A model generated the notes under the pieces. That model saw nothing but the letters and a program-made list of their open reading frames with translations. It did not search any database and was not told the DNA's origin. A program made the translations under genes and the position numbers. A stretch of 64,000 nt of DNA from CAWCAL01 sp963695075 (GTDB lineage Bacteria; Actinomycetota; Acidimicrobiia; Acidimicrobiales; CAWCAL01): NCBI GenBank assembly GCA_963695075.1, contig CAVOFR010000003.1, positions 620,001-684,000 on the forward strand. Direction: 5' to 3'. Each line of letters opens with the position of its first letter. Within the stretch, counting starts at the first letter, position 1. Positions 34,135 through 42,445 of this stretch are shown here, piece after piece.

Positions 34135-34874
34135 CGGGTCTCCGGAGGGGCGATTGCTTCCAGACGGTCGACCAGCGACTCGAGTCGGCGGAGTCCTACC
34201 ACCATCCCGGGCATCGATCCGCCGTTCGGACCCGCGGTGGCCGGCTCGATGCCGTCGCACAGCACCGTCAACAGCTGATCGGTGGTGGTGTCGAGGTCGA
34301 CGGTCCGGTGGCCGGTGAGCGCGCTCCACCCCAGATGTTCGATGCTCCCGAACACCAGGTCGCGCACGAGGGCGGCCGGCGTGTCGTCGCGGAACACCCC
34401 CTGGTCGACGCCGTCGACGAAGGCCGAGACGAGCAACGAGGTGTAGCGGCGGCTGAGATCGGCCACCTCGGACTCGTAGTAGTCGTCGAAGGAGCGAGCC
34501 TCGCTGATGATGAGTCGGCAGAGGGCCGGATCCTCGATCAGGGCCTGCAGCTGGCGCCGGATCAGATATCGCAGCCGCTCACGCGGTGAGTCGATGGCGG
34601 CCACACCCGTGGTGGCCGACTCGATCAGCGGTTCGTAGAACGACCGGATCACCTGGTGCAGCAGATCACGCTTCGAGGGATAGTGGCGGTAGATGGCGCC
34701 TTCGACCACGCCGACCCGACGGGCGATGCCGGCGACCGAGGTCGCGTCGTAGCCCTCCTCGGCGAAGAGCTCGCGAGCGGCGACCAGGATCTGCGCCGCC
34801 GTCGAGTGAGGGCTACTCACCGGAATGGCCGCCGTAGTGACAGAACTCGGGGACACACCGTGAGGGTACCTCAC
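34131..34874 (-). CDS. TetR-family regulator of the carboxylase operon
   Basis: A TetR repressor of up to 247 residues: helix-turn-helix region STAAQILVAARELFAEEGYD then SVAGIARRVGVVEGAIYRHY (about residues 24-63), and a ligand domain behind. It is the first gene of the operon and overlaps the carboxyltransferase gene by ATGA, so it probably represses its own operon and responds to an acyl-CoA. GTG 34874 is the longest start. GTG 34820, 18 codons later, is also possible. Both GTG codons form one end of a 15-bp palindrome, so the start used in the cell is uncertain. Confidence 0.9.
   Translation of the reverse strand: MRYPHGVSPSSVTTAAIPVSSPHSTAAQILVAARELFAEEGYDATSVAGIARRVGVVEGAIYRHYPSKRDLLHQVIRSFYEPLIESATTGVAAIDSPRERLRYLIRRQLQALIEDPALCRLIISEARSFDDYYESEVADLSRRYTSLLVSAFVDGVDQGVFRDDTPAALVRDLVFGSIEHLGWSALTGHRTVDLDTTTDQLLTVLCDGIEPATAGPNGGSMPGMVVGLRRLESLVDRLEAIAPPETR
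34806..34874. promoter_or_regulatory. Twin palindromic operators at the tetR start
   Basis: GTGAGGGTACCTCAC (34860-34874) and GTGAGGGCTACTCAC (34806-34820) are two 15-base inverted repeats differing at few positions and spaced 54 bases. They are good candidates for binding of the TetR protein they overlap. Confidence 0.5.
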
Positions 34875-34949
34875 ACCTGACCATCATCCAACCCGTGGAC
34901 CGACGCCGGCCGCTCGGGCGATCGCCTCCGTCGGACCGACTCCTGGATG

Positions 34950-35172
34950 GTTGGTTCCAAGGGGTCGTTGGCGCGCTCGTGGCGGGCGGTTCGCCGATAG
35001 GCGCGACGAGCCGACCCGCGCGGTCTCGTCAACACGAACTCGCGGCCTCAGAACCCAGTTCTGGGCTCCTGGGCCGCTAGTTCGTCTGTCCGGGGCCGAG
35101 GCGACCAGTGCAGTGTCGAACCGGGTGGCCGTAGCCGTTGGCTACCGACGCTGAGGGACCAGATTTCGGCGA
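34950..35172. repeat. Structured interspersed repeat, copy A
   Basis: This 223-base noncoding element is nearly identical (about 95% by eye) to the reverse complement of 47972-48195. It has the hairpin module around 35038-35083 (arms GAACTCGCGGCC and GGCCGCTAGTTC) and the module ending CCAGATTTCGGCGA. Its right end lies at or inside the beginning of a decapitated reading frame. Confidence 0.85.
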
Positions 35173-35340
35173 GAGGGTAGGGGAGCTGGCGCGCTCGGTT
35201 CCTTCATCGGCGCCGAACACTGGCGGCGGCTGTCCGAGGTCTGGCTCGACCCGGACCTGAGCGACCCCGAGGTGGGACTCGAGCTGGCCGGTCGCCTGAC
35301 CGACTACGTCGAGGCCATCGAGTCCATTCGGCGGGCCTGA
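35161..35340 (+). pseudogene. Truncated gene remnant next to repeat copy A
   Basis: A reading frame ending at TGA 35338-35340 has strongly coding-like composition (very high GC at third positions) and the peptide GSFIGAEHWRRLSEVW continuing DPDLSDPEVGLELAGRLTDY. No ATG, GTG or TTG lies between it and an in-frame TGA at 35152 inside the repeat, so its 5' end is missing. I do not recognise the family. It looks like the last 45-55 codons of a gene whose front was lost or replaced by the repeat. Confidence 0.5.
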
Positions 35341-35371
35341 ACCCCAGTTCCCCCTGTGGATAACTCCGGAA

Positions 35372-35454
35372 GGGGGTCACCCCTCGCGGCCGGGTAACCA
35401 CCAACCGTCAGAGATTTCCTCTGGGCCATACGACCCCAAATAGTTGTGACCCCC
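35372..35454. other. Distant 9-bp inverted repeat upstream of the sugar transferase
   Basis: GGGGGTCAC (35372-35380) and GTGACCCCC (35446-35454) are perfect complements 65 bases apart. A smaller CAGAG/CTCTG hairpin lies between them. They fall in the leader of the exopolysaccharide initiating transferase and could be a regulatory structure or binding sites. Confidence 0.35.
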
Positions 35455-35532
35455 CCTCCGCTGTGCCAAACTTGGCTCCTGCAGCGAGGACACGGCGGTC
35501 TTCGGGCAGAGGCGCAGGCGGTGGGTGATTCG

Positions 35533-36342
35533 ATGAAGGTTGGCGGAAATGAAATGGCGAGTGCGGCGGTTCACGGGATGACGGATACAGCGGAACTCAG
35601 GCTTGCCCACGGCGGCTCGGACGTAGCCGAGCGCCACGCCGAAGAGGCCGAGACGGCGACGGTGACCCCGATCCGCGGCCGCGACGCCCGGATCACCACG
35701 TTCACCGCCGACGATCTCGAGTACGTCGATCGCACCTACTACCTCCGGGTGATCAAGCCGGGCCTCGACGTCCTGGCCGCGCTGGTCCTCCTCGTGCTGA
35801 CCGCCCCGCTGATGGCGATCATCGCCCTCGGGATCCGGATCGTCTTGGGACCCAACGTGGTGTACAGACAGCAGAGAGTGGGGCGCCTCGGGGTCGACTT
35901 CACCATCTACAAGTTCCGGACGATGCGCCCCGACCGCCGCGATGATCCTCTGGGTGGTCCCGGCCCCTACGCCGGTCCCGAGCGCCGTCTCACCCACAAG
36001 AGCGAGGACGATCCCCGCCACTCACGATTCGGCCGGGTCCTGCGGGCACTGAGCATGGACGAGCTCCCCCAACTCCTCAACATCGCCAAAGGCGAGATGA
36101 GCCTCGTCGGACCCCGACCCGAGCTCAGCCAGGTCGCCGACGCCGGTGACCTCCGGTATCACCGTCGGCATCTGGTCAAGCCCGGGCTGACCGGTCCATG
36201 GCAGGTCTCCGCCGCTCGGTGTGAGCTGATCTCCGAAGGCCTCGACCTCGACCTCGACTACGTCGAGGACTGCACACTCTCGACCGACGCCAAGGTGATG
36301 TTCCAGACCGTGGCAGCGCTGGTGCGCCGCACCGGCGCCTGA
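35533..36342 (+). CDS. Undecaprenyl-phosphate sugar phosphotransferase (initiating PGT)
   Basis: A roughly 269-residue monotopic phosphoglycosyltransferase that places the first sugar phosphate on undecaprenyl phosphate. One hydrophobic helix (VLAALVLLVLTAPLMAIIAL) precedes the catalytic core: VYRQQRVGRLGVDFTIYKFR, then DELPQLLNIAKGEMSLVGPR and KPGLTGPWQVSA. It belongs to the WbaP/CpsE C-terminal-domain type without the large N-terminal half. The start is uncertain: ATG 35533 is used, with ATG 35446, GTG 35521 and ATG 35554 as options. It opens the exopolysaccharide locus and abuts the next gene tail to tail with no gap. Confidence 0.92.
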   Translation: MKVGGNEMASAAVHGMTDTAELRLAHGGSDVAERHAEEAETATVTPIRGRDARITTFTADDLEYVDRTYYLRVIKPGLDVLAALVLLVLTAPLMAIIALGIRIVLGPNVVYRQQRVGRLGVDFTIYKFRTMRPDRRDDPLGGPGPYAGPERRLTHKSEDDPRHSRFGRVLRALSMDELPQLLNIAKGEMSLVGPRPELSQVADAGDLRYHRRHLVKPGLTGPWQVSAARCELISEGLDLDLDYVEDCTLSTDAKVMFQTVAALVRRTGA

Positions 36343-37851
36343 TCACGCCGGCGTAAGAGCGACCCGCATCTGGTCGACGAACCTCGTCTCGGCCTCGGAC
36401 TGCTCGGCCCAGGTGCTCCGATGATCGAGGTACGCCTTCACGAGGTCGGACGGGCGATCATCCACGTCGACCGCATCGAGATACGACCGACCGCGACCCG
36501 AGTCGGCGCACAACGACGTGACGGCCTCGCCGGGGGTGGACCGGCCGAGCAGGGCCCCGCCCTGCACGACGAAGTGGGCCAGGTCGAACAACGGCCTCGA
36601 CTCCCAGGCCGAGTACTCGAGATCGATCAACGTCAGGATCCCGTCCCGGCCGCGGCGGAGGTTCCACGGCGCCAGGTCGCCGTGATGCAGTGCCCGGCCA
36701 TCGAGATCCGCCATGGCCAGGAGCACGGGCCAGACATCGTCGAGCATGGCCGGTGGACCGTGGTGGGCTACCGCCTCGGTTATCAGCGTGAACCTCCCCG
36801 CGTGCTCGCCGGCCCACCGCACCGCGGGCACCGCAAACGGTCGGTCGTCGCCGGCCAGCCGGTCGATTGCGGCCAACTGGTCGAGCATCTCCGCCTCGTT
36901 GCGCAGCCGGTCATCGTCCAGCGGTCCGACCTTGGCGACCGCGGCCAGGCGCTGGTCACAGCAGATCCCGACGACGAGACGACCCGGCGTCGACGAGGCC
37001 ATCACGGCCAACCCCTCGATGTCGCCGAGGCCGGCCTCGGACCACGGCTCCTCGCCCGCCGGGAATGGCGCCTCGGTTGCCCTGCCGATCCCCATCCGGA
37101 CGAGGGCTCGCCCTACCGGAAGCGCCGCCCTGGCCTGCCGGCTGGTCGGCTGATACACCTCCATCGCCCGGCTACCGCCGACACCGGCGGTAACCCTCAG
37201 ATCGACCCGGTTCGGGGTCGCCACCGTGGTCAGCCATCGCCGCCCACGAGAGTCCAGCGCTCCGACCAGTTGGCCGGCGACCTCGTCGGGTCCCGACCGG
37301 GTGGTGTCGATCTCGATCACCCGTCGCCCGGCGCGGGTGGCCACGACTCGCCACTCGTCGAGCTGGCGGCTCACCTCGGCGACGTCCAACTCCGGTTTGC
37401 GGTCGACGATCGCGCTCGGCTCCCCGGCCAGGATGGCCACGACATCAGCCCTGGGGAACAGACGCGCCGGCCATCGGAAGACGCGCGGTAGCCAGGCGGG
37501 GACCCGGTAGCGGGTCGGATCGACTTCATGGTCCCACCAGCCCCGCTCGAGCACCACGAAACCGGACCGGTTCCGACGGCGCCACGGTCCGAGATACCCG
37601 AGCGCGAAGTCGACGAAGACCGCCACCATCTTCGCCGCGGCGGCCCACGAAGGCCGAGCCGCCTCTCCATGTGGGTCGGTGGTGACGACCTCGGACCGGG
37701 ACCAGAGGATTCCCGGCCGGTAGTGGCAGGCGACGACATCGTGGCCCCGATCGCGCAGCTCCTCGGTGACGAGGTCGGCCGAGGTGCTCTTACCGGTACC
37801 ATCCGGGCCGACGAGGAGAAGCGAACGGCGCCCCTTCGACGCCCGGGTCAC
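36343..37851 (-). CDS. P-loop kinase fused to an APH-fold phosphotransferase
   Basis: A 502-residue two-domain protein. Residues 1-200 form a thymidylate-kinase-like P-loop domain (LLLVGPDGTGKSTSADLV, residues 11-28, and VVLERGWWDHEVDPTRYR near 99-116). Residues 220-502 form an aminoglycoside-phosphotransferase-like domain with the catalytic HHGDLAPWNL (389-398) and metal-binding LIDLEYS. Two kinase folds in one chain suggest phosphorylation of sugar, lipid or nucleotide intermediates of the polysaccharide. The GTG overlaps the stop of the Wzc-like gene (GTGA). The substrates are unknown. Confidence 0.8.
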   Translation of the reverse strand: MTRASKGRRSLLLVGPDGTGKSTSADLVTEELRDRGHDVVACHYRPGILWSRSEVVTTDPHGEAARPSWAAAAKMVAVFVDFALGYLGPWRRRNRSGFVVLERGWWDHEVDPTRYRVPAWLPRVFRWPARLFPRADVVAILAGEPSAIVDRKPELDVAEVSRQLDEWRVVATRAGRRVIEIDTTRSGPDEVAGQLVGALDSRGRRWLTTVATPNRVDLRVTAGVGGSRAMEVYQPTSRQARAALPVGRALVRMGIGRATEAPFPAGEEPWSEAGLGDIEGLAVMASSTPGRLVVGICCDQRLAAVAKVGPLDDDRLRNEAEMLDQLAAIDRLAGDDRPFAVPAVRWAGEHAGRFTLITEAVAHHGPPAMLDDVWPVLLAMADLDGRALHHGDLAPWNLRRGRDGILTLIDLEYSAWESRPLFDLAHFVVQGGALLGRSTPGEAVTSLCADSGRGRSYLDAVDVDDRPSDLVKAYLDHRSTWAEQSEAETRFVDQMRVALTPA

Positions 37852-39491
37852 CGCGATGGAGCACCGGCACCGCTCTGAGTCGACGAACCGGCATCTTCAT
37901 CGGGGGCGGCGTCGATGGCTGCCGTCAACTGCTCATCACCGGGTCCTGCCGTCGACTTCGGAGCGATCGGTAGGGCGGCCTCCTGACGCCTGCGCCGTTC
38001 CCGGCGTCCGCCGGTCGATCCACCCAGCACCGAGTCGCTGGCGTTGGTCAGCACGACGCCCAACACCTCGGCCTCGATCAGGTCGAGCGACTCGAGGACA
38101 CGGGAGAGGTGATCGGCCTTGGTGGTGCCGGCCCGGACGACGACGAGCGTGGCGTCGACGAGCCCGGCGATGACGTTCGCGTCGGCGTAGCCCAGCAATC
38201 CAGGCGAGTCGACGACGGTTACCTCGTGGTTGGCTCGCACCCGATGGAGCACTTCGCGAACTCGGTCGCCGAACAGCATCTCGGCCGGGTTCAACTGAGC
38301 GGTTCCCGCCGAAACCGCCCGAACGACCGATCTCTCGCCGACAAAGCTGACGGCCTCTTCCAACGGGATGTCGCCAACGAGGACATCGGACAGGCCCCGT
38401 TCGGAGACGTCGGGAAGGCGGCTGGCGATACCGGGATCGCGGAAGTCCGCATCGACGATCGCCACTTGGAGGCCGATCTGGGAGATCGCCACACCCAGGT
38501 TGGTGGTCACCTCGGTCTTCCCCTCGCCGCGAGCGGCGCTGGTGACCTGGATCATCATGCCGTTGCGCGCTCCCAGGGTCGCTATGACCGCCGTCGTGAG
38601 CGCACGATAGGCCTCGGCGGAGGCCGAGCCCGGCCGTTCGAGGGCATCGACACCGCTGGTCTCCGATGGAGGGATCAGACCCAGCACGGGCACGGGGCCG
38701 ACGATCCCGGCCAGGTCGTGGCTGTCCCGGATCGTGTCGTCCATGGCGTCACGCACGAGGACGATGGTGACGGCGAGGACAAGACCGAGGACCCCGGCCA
38801 GAAGAGCTGACCGCACCGGACGCGGACTCACCGGATTCCTGGGGACCTCGGCCGATTCGCCGAGGATCAGGCCGCCCGTCTCGGAAGCGATGAGGAAGTC
38901 GAGCTCGTCGAGCTGGGTATTGAGACCGGCCTGGTCCTCGAGCCGAGCTTGCCGCTCGATCGTCGCGGCCACGTCGTCCGGATTCTGGTCGAGTGCCTGT
39001 TCGAGCTCGCGGATGTCGGAGTCGATCCCGTCGAGTCGACCTTGCACCTGGGTCTTGGTCGTCTCCAACCGCAGCACGGCGTCGGCGGTGCGGGATTCGA
39101 TGAAGCGCTCGGCGTAGGTGTTGGCGATCAGGGTGACCAGTTCGGGGTCGGACCCGCGGGCTGTGATGACCAGGACGTCGGCGTCCTCGGTATCGAAGCT
39201 GACGTCAGGTTTGACTCCGAGCTCGGCCTCGACATCGACAGCGAGCTGGCGGTTGTCGAGAGCTCGGACCTCGACCTGCAGTGCCCGCTCGAGATCGCGC
39301 GGTGCGACGTCGATCAGGAGATCCCGTGAAGTCTGTTCCAGCAGGATCACACGACTGGACGTCTCGTAGGTCTTTGGTGTCGTCAGTGACTGAACGAGCG
39401 ATACACCGACGACGACGGCGATCAAGATCACGATCAGCAACCACTGCCGCCGCAGCAGGCTCAAGTAGCGCTTCAGGTCTATGCGGTCCAT
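37848..39491 (-). CDS. Wzc-like polysaccharide co-polymerase/ATPase
   Basis: A 547-residue fusion of a Wzz-type chain-length domain and a BY-kinase-like domain. The N-terminal helix is LLIVILIAVVVGVSLVQSL, the extracytoplasmic coiled part runs to about 210, and the second helix is SALLAGVLGLVLAVTIVLV. The cytoplasmic domain has a variant Walker A, TSAARGEGKTEVTTNLG (about 317-333), and Walker A' VAIVDADFRDP (343-353). The C-terminal tail is Arg- and Ala-rich and lacks the usual tyrosine cluster, so classical autophosphorylation is doubtful. It overlaps the polymerase-like gene upstream by 13 bases. Confidence 0.88.
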   Translation of the reverse strand: MDRIDLKRYLSLLRRQWLLIVILIAVVVGVSLVQSLTTPKTYETSSRVILLEQTSRDLLIDVAPRDLERALQVEVRALDNRQLAVDVEAELGVKPDVSFDTEDADVLVITARGSDPELVTLIANTYAERFIESRTADAVLRLETTKTQVQGRLDGIDSDIRELEQALDQNPDDVAATIERQARLEDQAGLNTQLDELDFLIASETGGLILGESAEVPRNPVSPRPVRSALLAGVLGLVLAVTIVLVRDAMDDTIRDSHDLAGIVGPVPVLGLIPPSETSGVDALERPGSASAEAYRALTTAVIATLGARNGMMIQVTSAARGEGKTEVTTNLGVAISQIGLQVAIVDADFRDPGIASRLPDVSERGLSDVLVGDIPLEEAVSFVGERSVVRAVSAGTAQLNPAEMLFGDRVREVLHRVRANHEVTVVDSPGLLGYADANVIAGLVDATLVVVRAGTTKADHLSRVLESLDLIEAEVLGVVLTNASDSVLGGSTGGRRERRRRQEAALPIAPKSTAGPGDEQLTAAIDAAPDEDAGSSTQSGAGAPSR

Positions 39492-42115
39492 GTCAATTCT
39501 CCTTCAGGTGACCGTGTAATTCGCTCGATCGGCCCCGGGCCGTACAACAGGATGCCCAGGACCGGGACGCCGGCTCTGCCAGCTTGGCGCACCGACTGTT
39601 CCAGTTCGAGGATCGTCGGTCCGCCGATATCGACGGCGATCACGACGCCGGATGCGGTCAGGAGCGACTCGGGGCCGGTGCTGGCCACGACCGTGACCGC
39701 GAGGTCGTGATCTCGATGATGCACCCCTTCGCTCAGCACGTCGACGAGGAGGTGGATGTCGTCGGGTACCGCCCCCAGCGTCTCGACCACCACGTTCGAC
39801 CGTCCGTCGGGGTTGTCGTGCTGGAGCCGCACCGACAGCAGTTGGACGGCGGGGTCGTCCCAGCGAAGGTGCCGGCCCGGGAGCTCGAGCACCAGGGCGC
39901 CCGGACACACCCGATGTACGTCCTCGGTCTCATAGACGCGCTCCGACCCGATCTGGCGGACGACGAGCGCTGCGAGGGTGAACACCAGGGCCAGGACCGC
40001 AGCGATGGTCGCGATGACCCACGGTGCGAGGGAAGGGTCCACCGCCACGTAGACCGCGCTGTCGCGGAACACGGAGAGCTTGGCCGCCTCTGCCATCGAG
40101 AGCAGCTCGCTGCGGTGCAGGGTCAGTCCCAGCTGTCGATCGAAGGACTCCTCCTGTGCCTCGAGCGACGGGTCCTCCTCCAGCAGAGAGGCCTCGAGCA
40201 GCTTGGCATCGATCGACGTGGCCTGATCGACCAACAGTGCGTCGATGTGCCGATCCCAGGTCTCGAGCAGGATGGTCGCGTATTCGTCAGCCAGCTGACC
40301 GATCAGTGGGTCCCGGCCGAAGACCTGGACCTCGATGGCGTCGTCCTCCTCGACGACGACCCGCATCGTGTGGCTCCCCTGCTCGTCGAGCCGGCCGATC
40401 GATTCGCGATAGGTGCCCGAAGCGGCAACCGCGGCGATCTGGCGGGCCCGGCGGGCCGCCGACACGGGTCGGACGACCTCCAGATCGGTGTCGATGTTCT
40501 GCGACGTCGGCAGGACCGTGTCCACCACGCTGATCGGGGCGATGGCGACCAGTCGGTCCTCCATCCCGTCGTGGAGCAGGAGCCCGACCGCAACGGCCAG
40601 GATCACCATGACGGCCAGCAGACCGACATGGGCCCGGAACTGGTGCGAGGCCAGTTCGGCCAGGGGCTCGGTCCGCGGGAGGCGTTCCTCGGTCACGTGC
40701 TCGGTGAGGGCCAGGCCCGTGAGGAGCGCCACGAGGAGCATGAAGGGCGGCTGTTCGAGCCAGTCGAAGATGTAACCCAGCGGGATGGCCATGCCCCAGG
40801 TGGCGAGGGCGGACAGGGCGAGGCGCGACCCGGACCGGACCAGTACGACCATGACGCGCCAGAGGATGATGCCGAGGGCGAGAAGACCCAGGAACCCGTA
40901 GTCGCCGACGACGCCGAGCAGGGAGGACTGCCCCGACGAGAAGGAGGAGTCGCCGACATAGCCCGAGGTCTGCACCACGTCGTCGTAGTGCTCGGTGAGC
41001 TCGCCCTGCGCGAGCCCCAGGGACTCGGTGGGGCTCTTGCCGTCCTTGGACTCGAGCAACGTGGTCAGGTAGCCGAACCGGGACACGGTCTCCCCGGGGC
41101 CGAATCCGAACGCCCCCTGGAGCGGATCGTTCGCGAGATCGCCGATCAGAGCCTCGGTGAGCGCCGGCTTCCCGCCGCCGGTTTCGCGGGTCTTCCTGAT
41201 CATGTCGAACGCGGCATCCGAAGGCGCCAGCGTCACCAGGACGACGACGAACCCGGCGACCACCACGATGGTTCGGCCGGCCAGCTTGCTGAGGCCCTGG
41301 CTGCTCTTGGCCCCGATCAGGATCGACGCGAAGATGAACCCGACGGGAGCGGCGAACAGCACCTGTTTGGCGTCGGCCAACACACCTACCCACAACACGG
41401 CGAGGGCGATGGGCAGTACGAAGACCCATCGCTTGAACCAGGCGATGGCGGCGAAGAGGCCGACGACGAGCCCGCCGGCCATGACGTGGTGCCCAGCCCC
41501 GGCCTCGAGAATCGTGCCCTTGACCACGTCGGGATCCGTGCTGGTGAAGGACTGGGCCACCGCCACCGGGACCTGGACCGCGCAGATCACGGCGATCACG
41601 GCGAAGAGGGCCATCCGCCCCCTCGGCCCGGGGTTGGCGAAGAGTACGGCAGCGAGCAGGAGGAATGGTTCTAGGGTCAGCAGCAGGCCGGCCAGGAGTC
41701 GGTCGAGCGGCGATCCGTTGATCACGCCCGAGAGCACGATCGCGCCGGCGAACAGTCCGATCCCGCGGAGAATCCATACGCTGCCCGGTGGCAGGCGCCG
41801 ACTCGACGACGCATGGCTGATGACCGCGACGACCAGGGCCAGGACCACGAGGCCGAAGTCGGCGAAGTCGAACAGACGTGGGATCAGGTCCCGGGTCGTC
41901 AGCAGACGGGAGACCCACGGGAGAGCGGCCGCCACCGCGATGAGCACCCAGGGGCGGGCGTTGAAGGCGAGGATCAGGAGTGGAACGGCGACGATCACGA
42001 AGGCGACCGAGGAGTCCCGGGCCACCAGGGCGGCGATGGCGAGCACACCCAGGAGGATCATCACCAGGTAGGGCAGCCCTATCCGTGTTCGCGCCGAGCG
42101 CGCTCGACCGGTCAT
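39479..42115 (-). CDS. Fused O-antigen polymerase/ligase-like, Wzz-like and pseudo-kinase protein
   Basis: An 878-residue protein. Residues 10-470 form a polytopic membrane region with the architecture of O-antigen polymerase/ligase (Wzy/WaaL) proteins, including a large loop near GFGPGETVSRFGYLTTLLES. A further helix (GLLAVMVILAVAVGLLLHDG) starts a Wzz-like extracytoplasmic segment ending in WVIATIAAVLALVFTLAALV. The last 200 or so residues resemble a BY-kinase domain without any Walker A (VYETEDVHRVCPGALVLELP at its start, VVIAVDIGGPTILELEQSVR near its end). ATG 42115 is used; the longer frame to 42463 reads through the upstream noncoding repeats. Confidence 0.8.
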   Translation of the reverse strand: MTGRARSARTRIGLPYLVMILLGVLAIAALVARDSSVAFVIVAVPLLILAFNARPWVLIAVAAALPWVSRLLTTRDLIPRLFDFADFGLVVLALVVAVISHASSSRRLPPGSVWILRGIGLFAGAIVLSGVINGSPLDRLLAGLLLTLEPFLLLAAVLFANPGPRGRMALFAVIAVICAVQVPVAVAQSFTSTDPDVVKGTILEAGAGHHVMAGGLVVGLFAAIAWFKRWVFVLPIALAVLWVGVLADAKQVLFAAPVGFIFASILIGAKSSQGLSKLAGRTIVVVAGFVVVLVTLAPSDAAFDMIRKTRETGGGKPALTEALIGDLANDPLQGAFGFGPGETVSRFGYLTTLLESKDGKSPTESLGLAQGELTEHYDDVVQTSGYVGDSSFSSGQSSLLGVVGDYGFLGLLALGIILWRVMVVLVRSGSRLALSALATWGMAIPLGYIFDWLEQPPFMLLVALLTGLALTEHVTEERLPRTEPLAELASHQFRAHVGLLAVMVILAVAVGLLLHDGMEDRLVAIAPISVVDTVLPTSQNIDTDLEVVRPVSAARRARQIAAVAASGTYRESIGRLDEQGSHTMRVVVEEDDAIEVQVFGRDPLIGQLADEYATILLETWDRHIDALLVDQATSIDAKLLEASLLEEDPSLEAQEESFDRQLGLTLHRSELLSMAEAAKLSVFRDSAVYVAVDPSLAPWVIATIAAVLALVFTLAALVVRQIGSERVYETEDVHRVCPGALVLELPGRHLRWDDPAVQLLSVRLQHDNPDGRSNVVVETLGAVPDDIHLLVDVLSEGVHHRDHDLAVTVVASTGPESLLTASGVVIAVDIGGPTILELEQSVRQAGRAGVPVLGILLYGPGPIERITRSPEGELTWTA

Positions 42116-42445
42116 GCGATGGTAGAGACGAGGTGTGGTGCGACAACGGCTGGCATGTGCGTGCTCCTGCGGCAGCATCCCATCGGAGGGAGCCGAGTGA
42201 AGTTGAACCAATGGAGTGAAGTTGAACCAATGGCCGGTCGGGCCGGGAGAGGTCTCCCCACCGCGCCGCCGCCCTGCACTGCCCACGCAGCCAGGAGTTG
42301 GATGCAGGCTACCGGACGGCCGGGAGCATGGCGATGTCGCGGCTCGGATCGATTCCCGACCCGACCGACCGTCGGCCCGCCTTTCATTGGCTTGCCGCCG
42401 CCCCGTAGAATGGACCACTCGACCGTCGTCGAGGATGGAGACCGG
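42116..42445. other. 330-base divergent promoter region of the polysaccharide locus
   Basis: No gene is supported here. It lies between the divergent polymerase fusion and the nucleotidyltransferase-like gene. The main feature is the 19-base tandem duplication at 42195-42232. GGAG at about 42436-42439 serves the gene at 42446. Promoters for both arms of the locus should lie here, but I cannot point to clear -10/-35 pairs. Confidence 0.6.
42195..42232. repeat. Perfect 19-bp tandem duplication
   Basis: GAGTGAAGTTGAACCAATG occurs twice head to tail at 42195-42213 and 42214-42232. It is AT-richer than its surroundings and is centred about 100 bases upstream of the polymerase fusion start, which suits a pair of activator or repressor sites. 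Confidence 0.85.
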
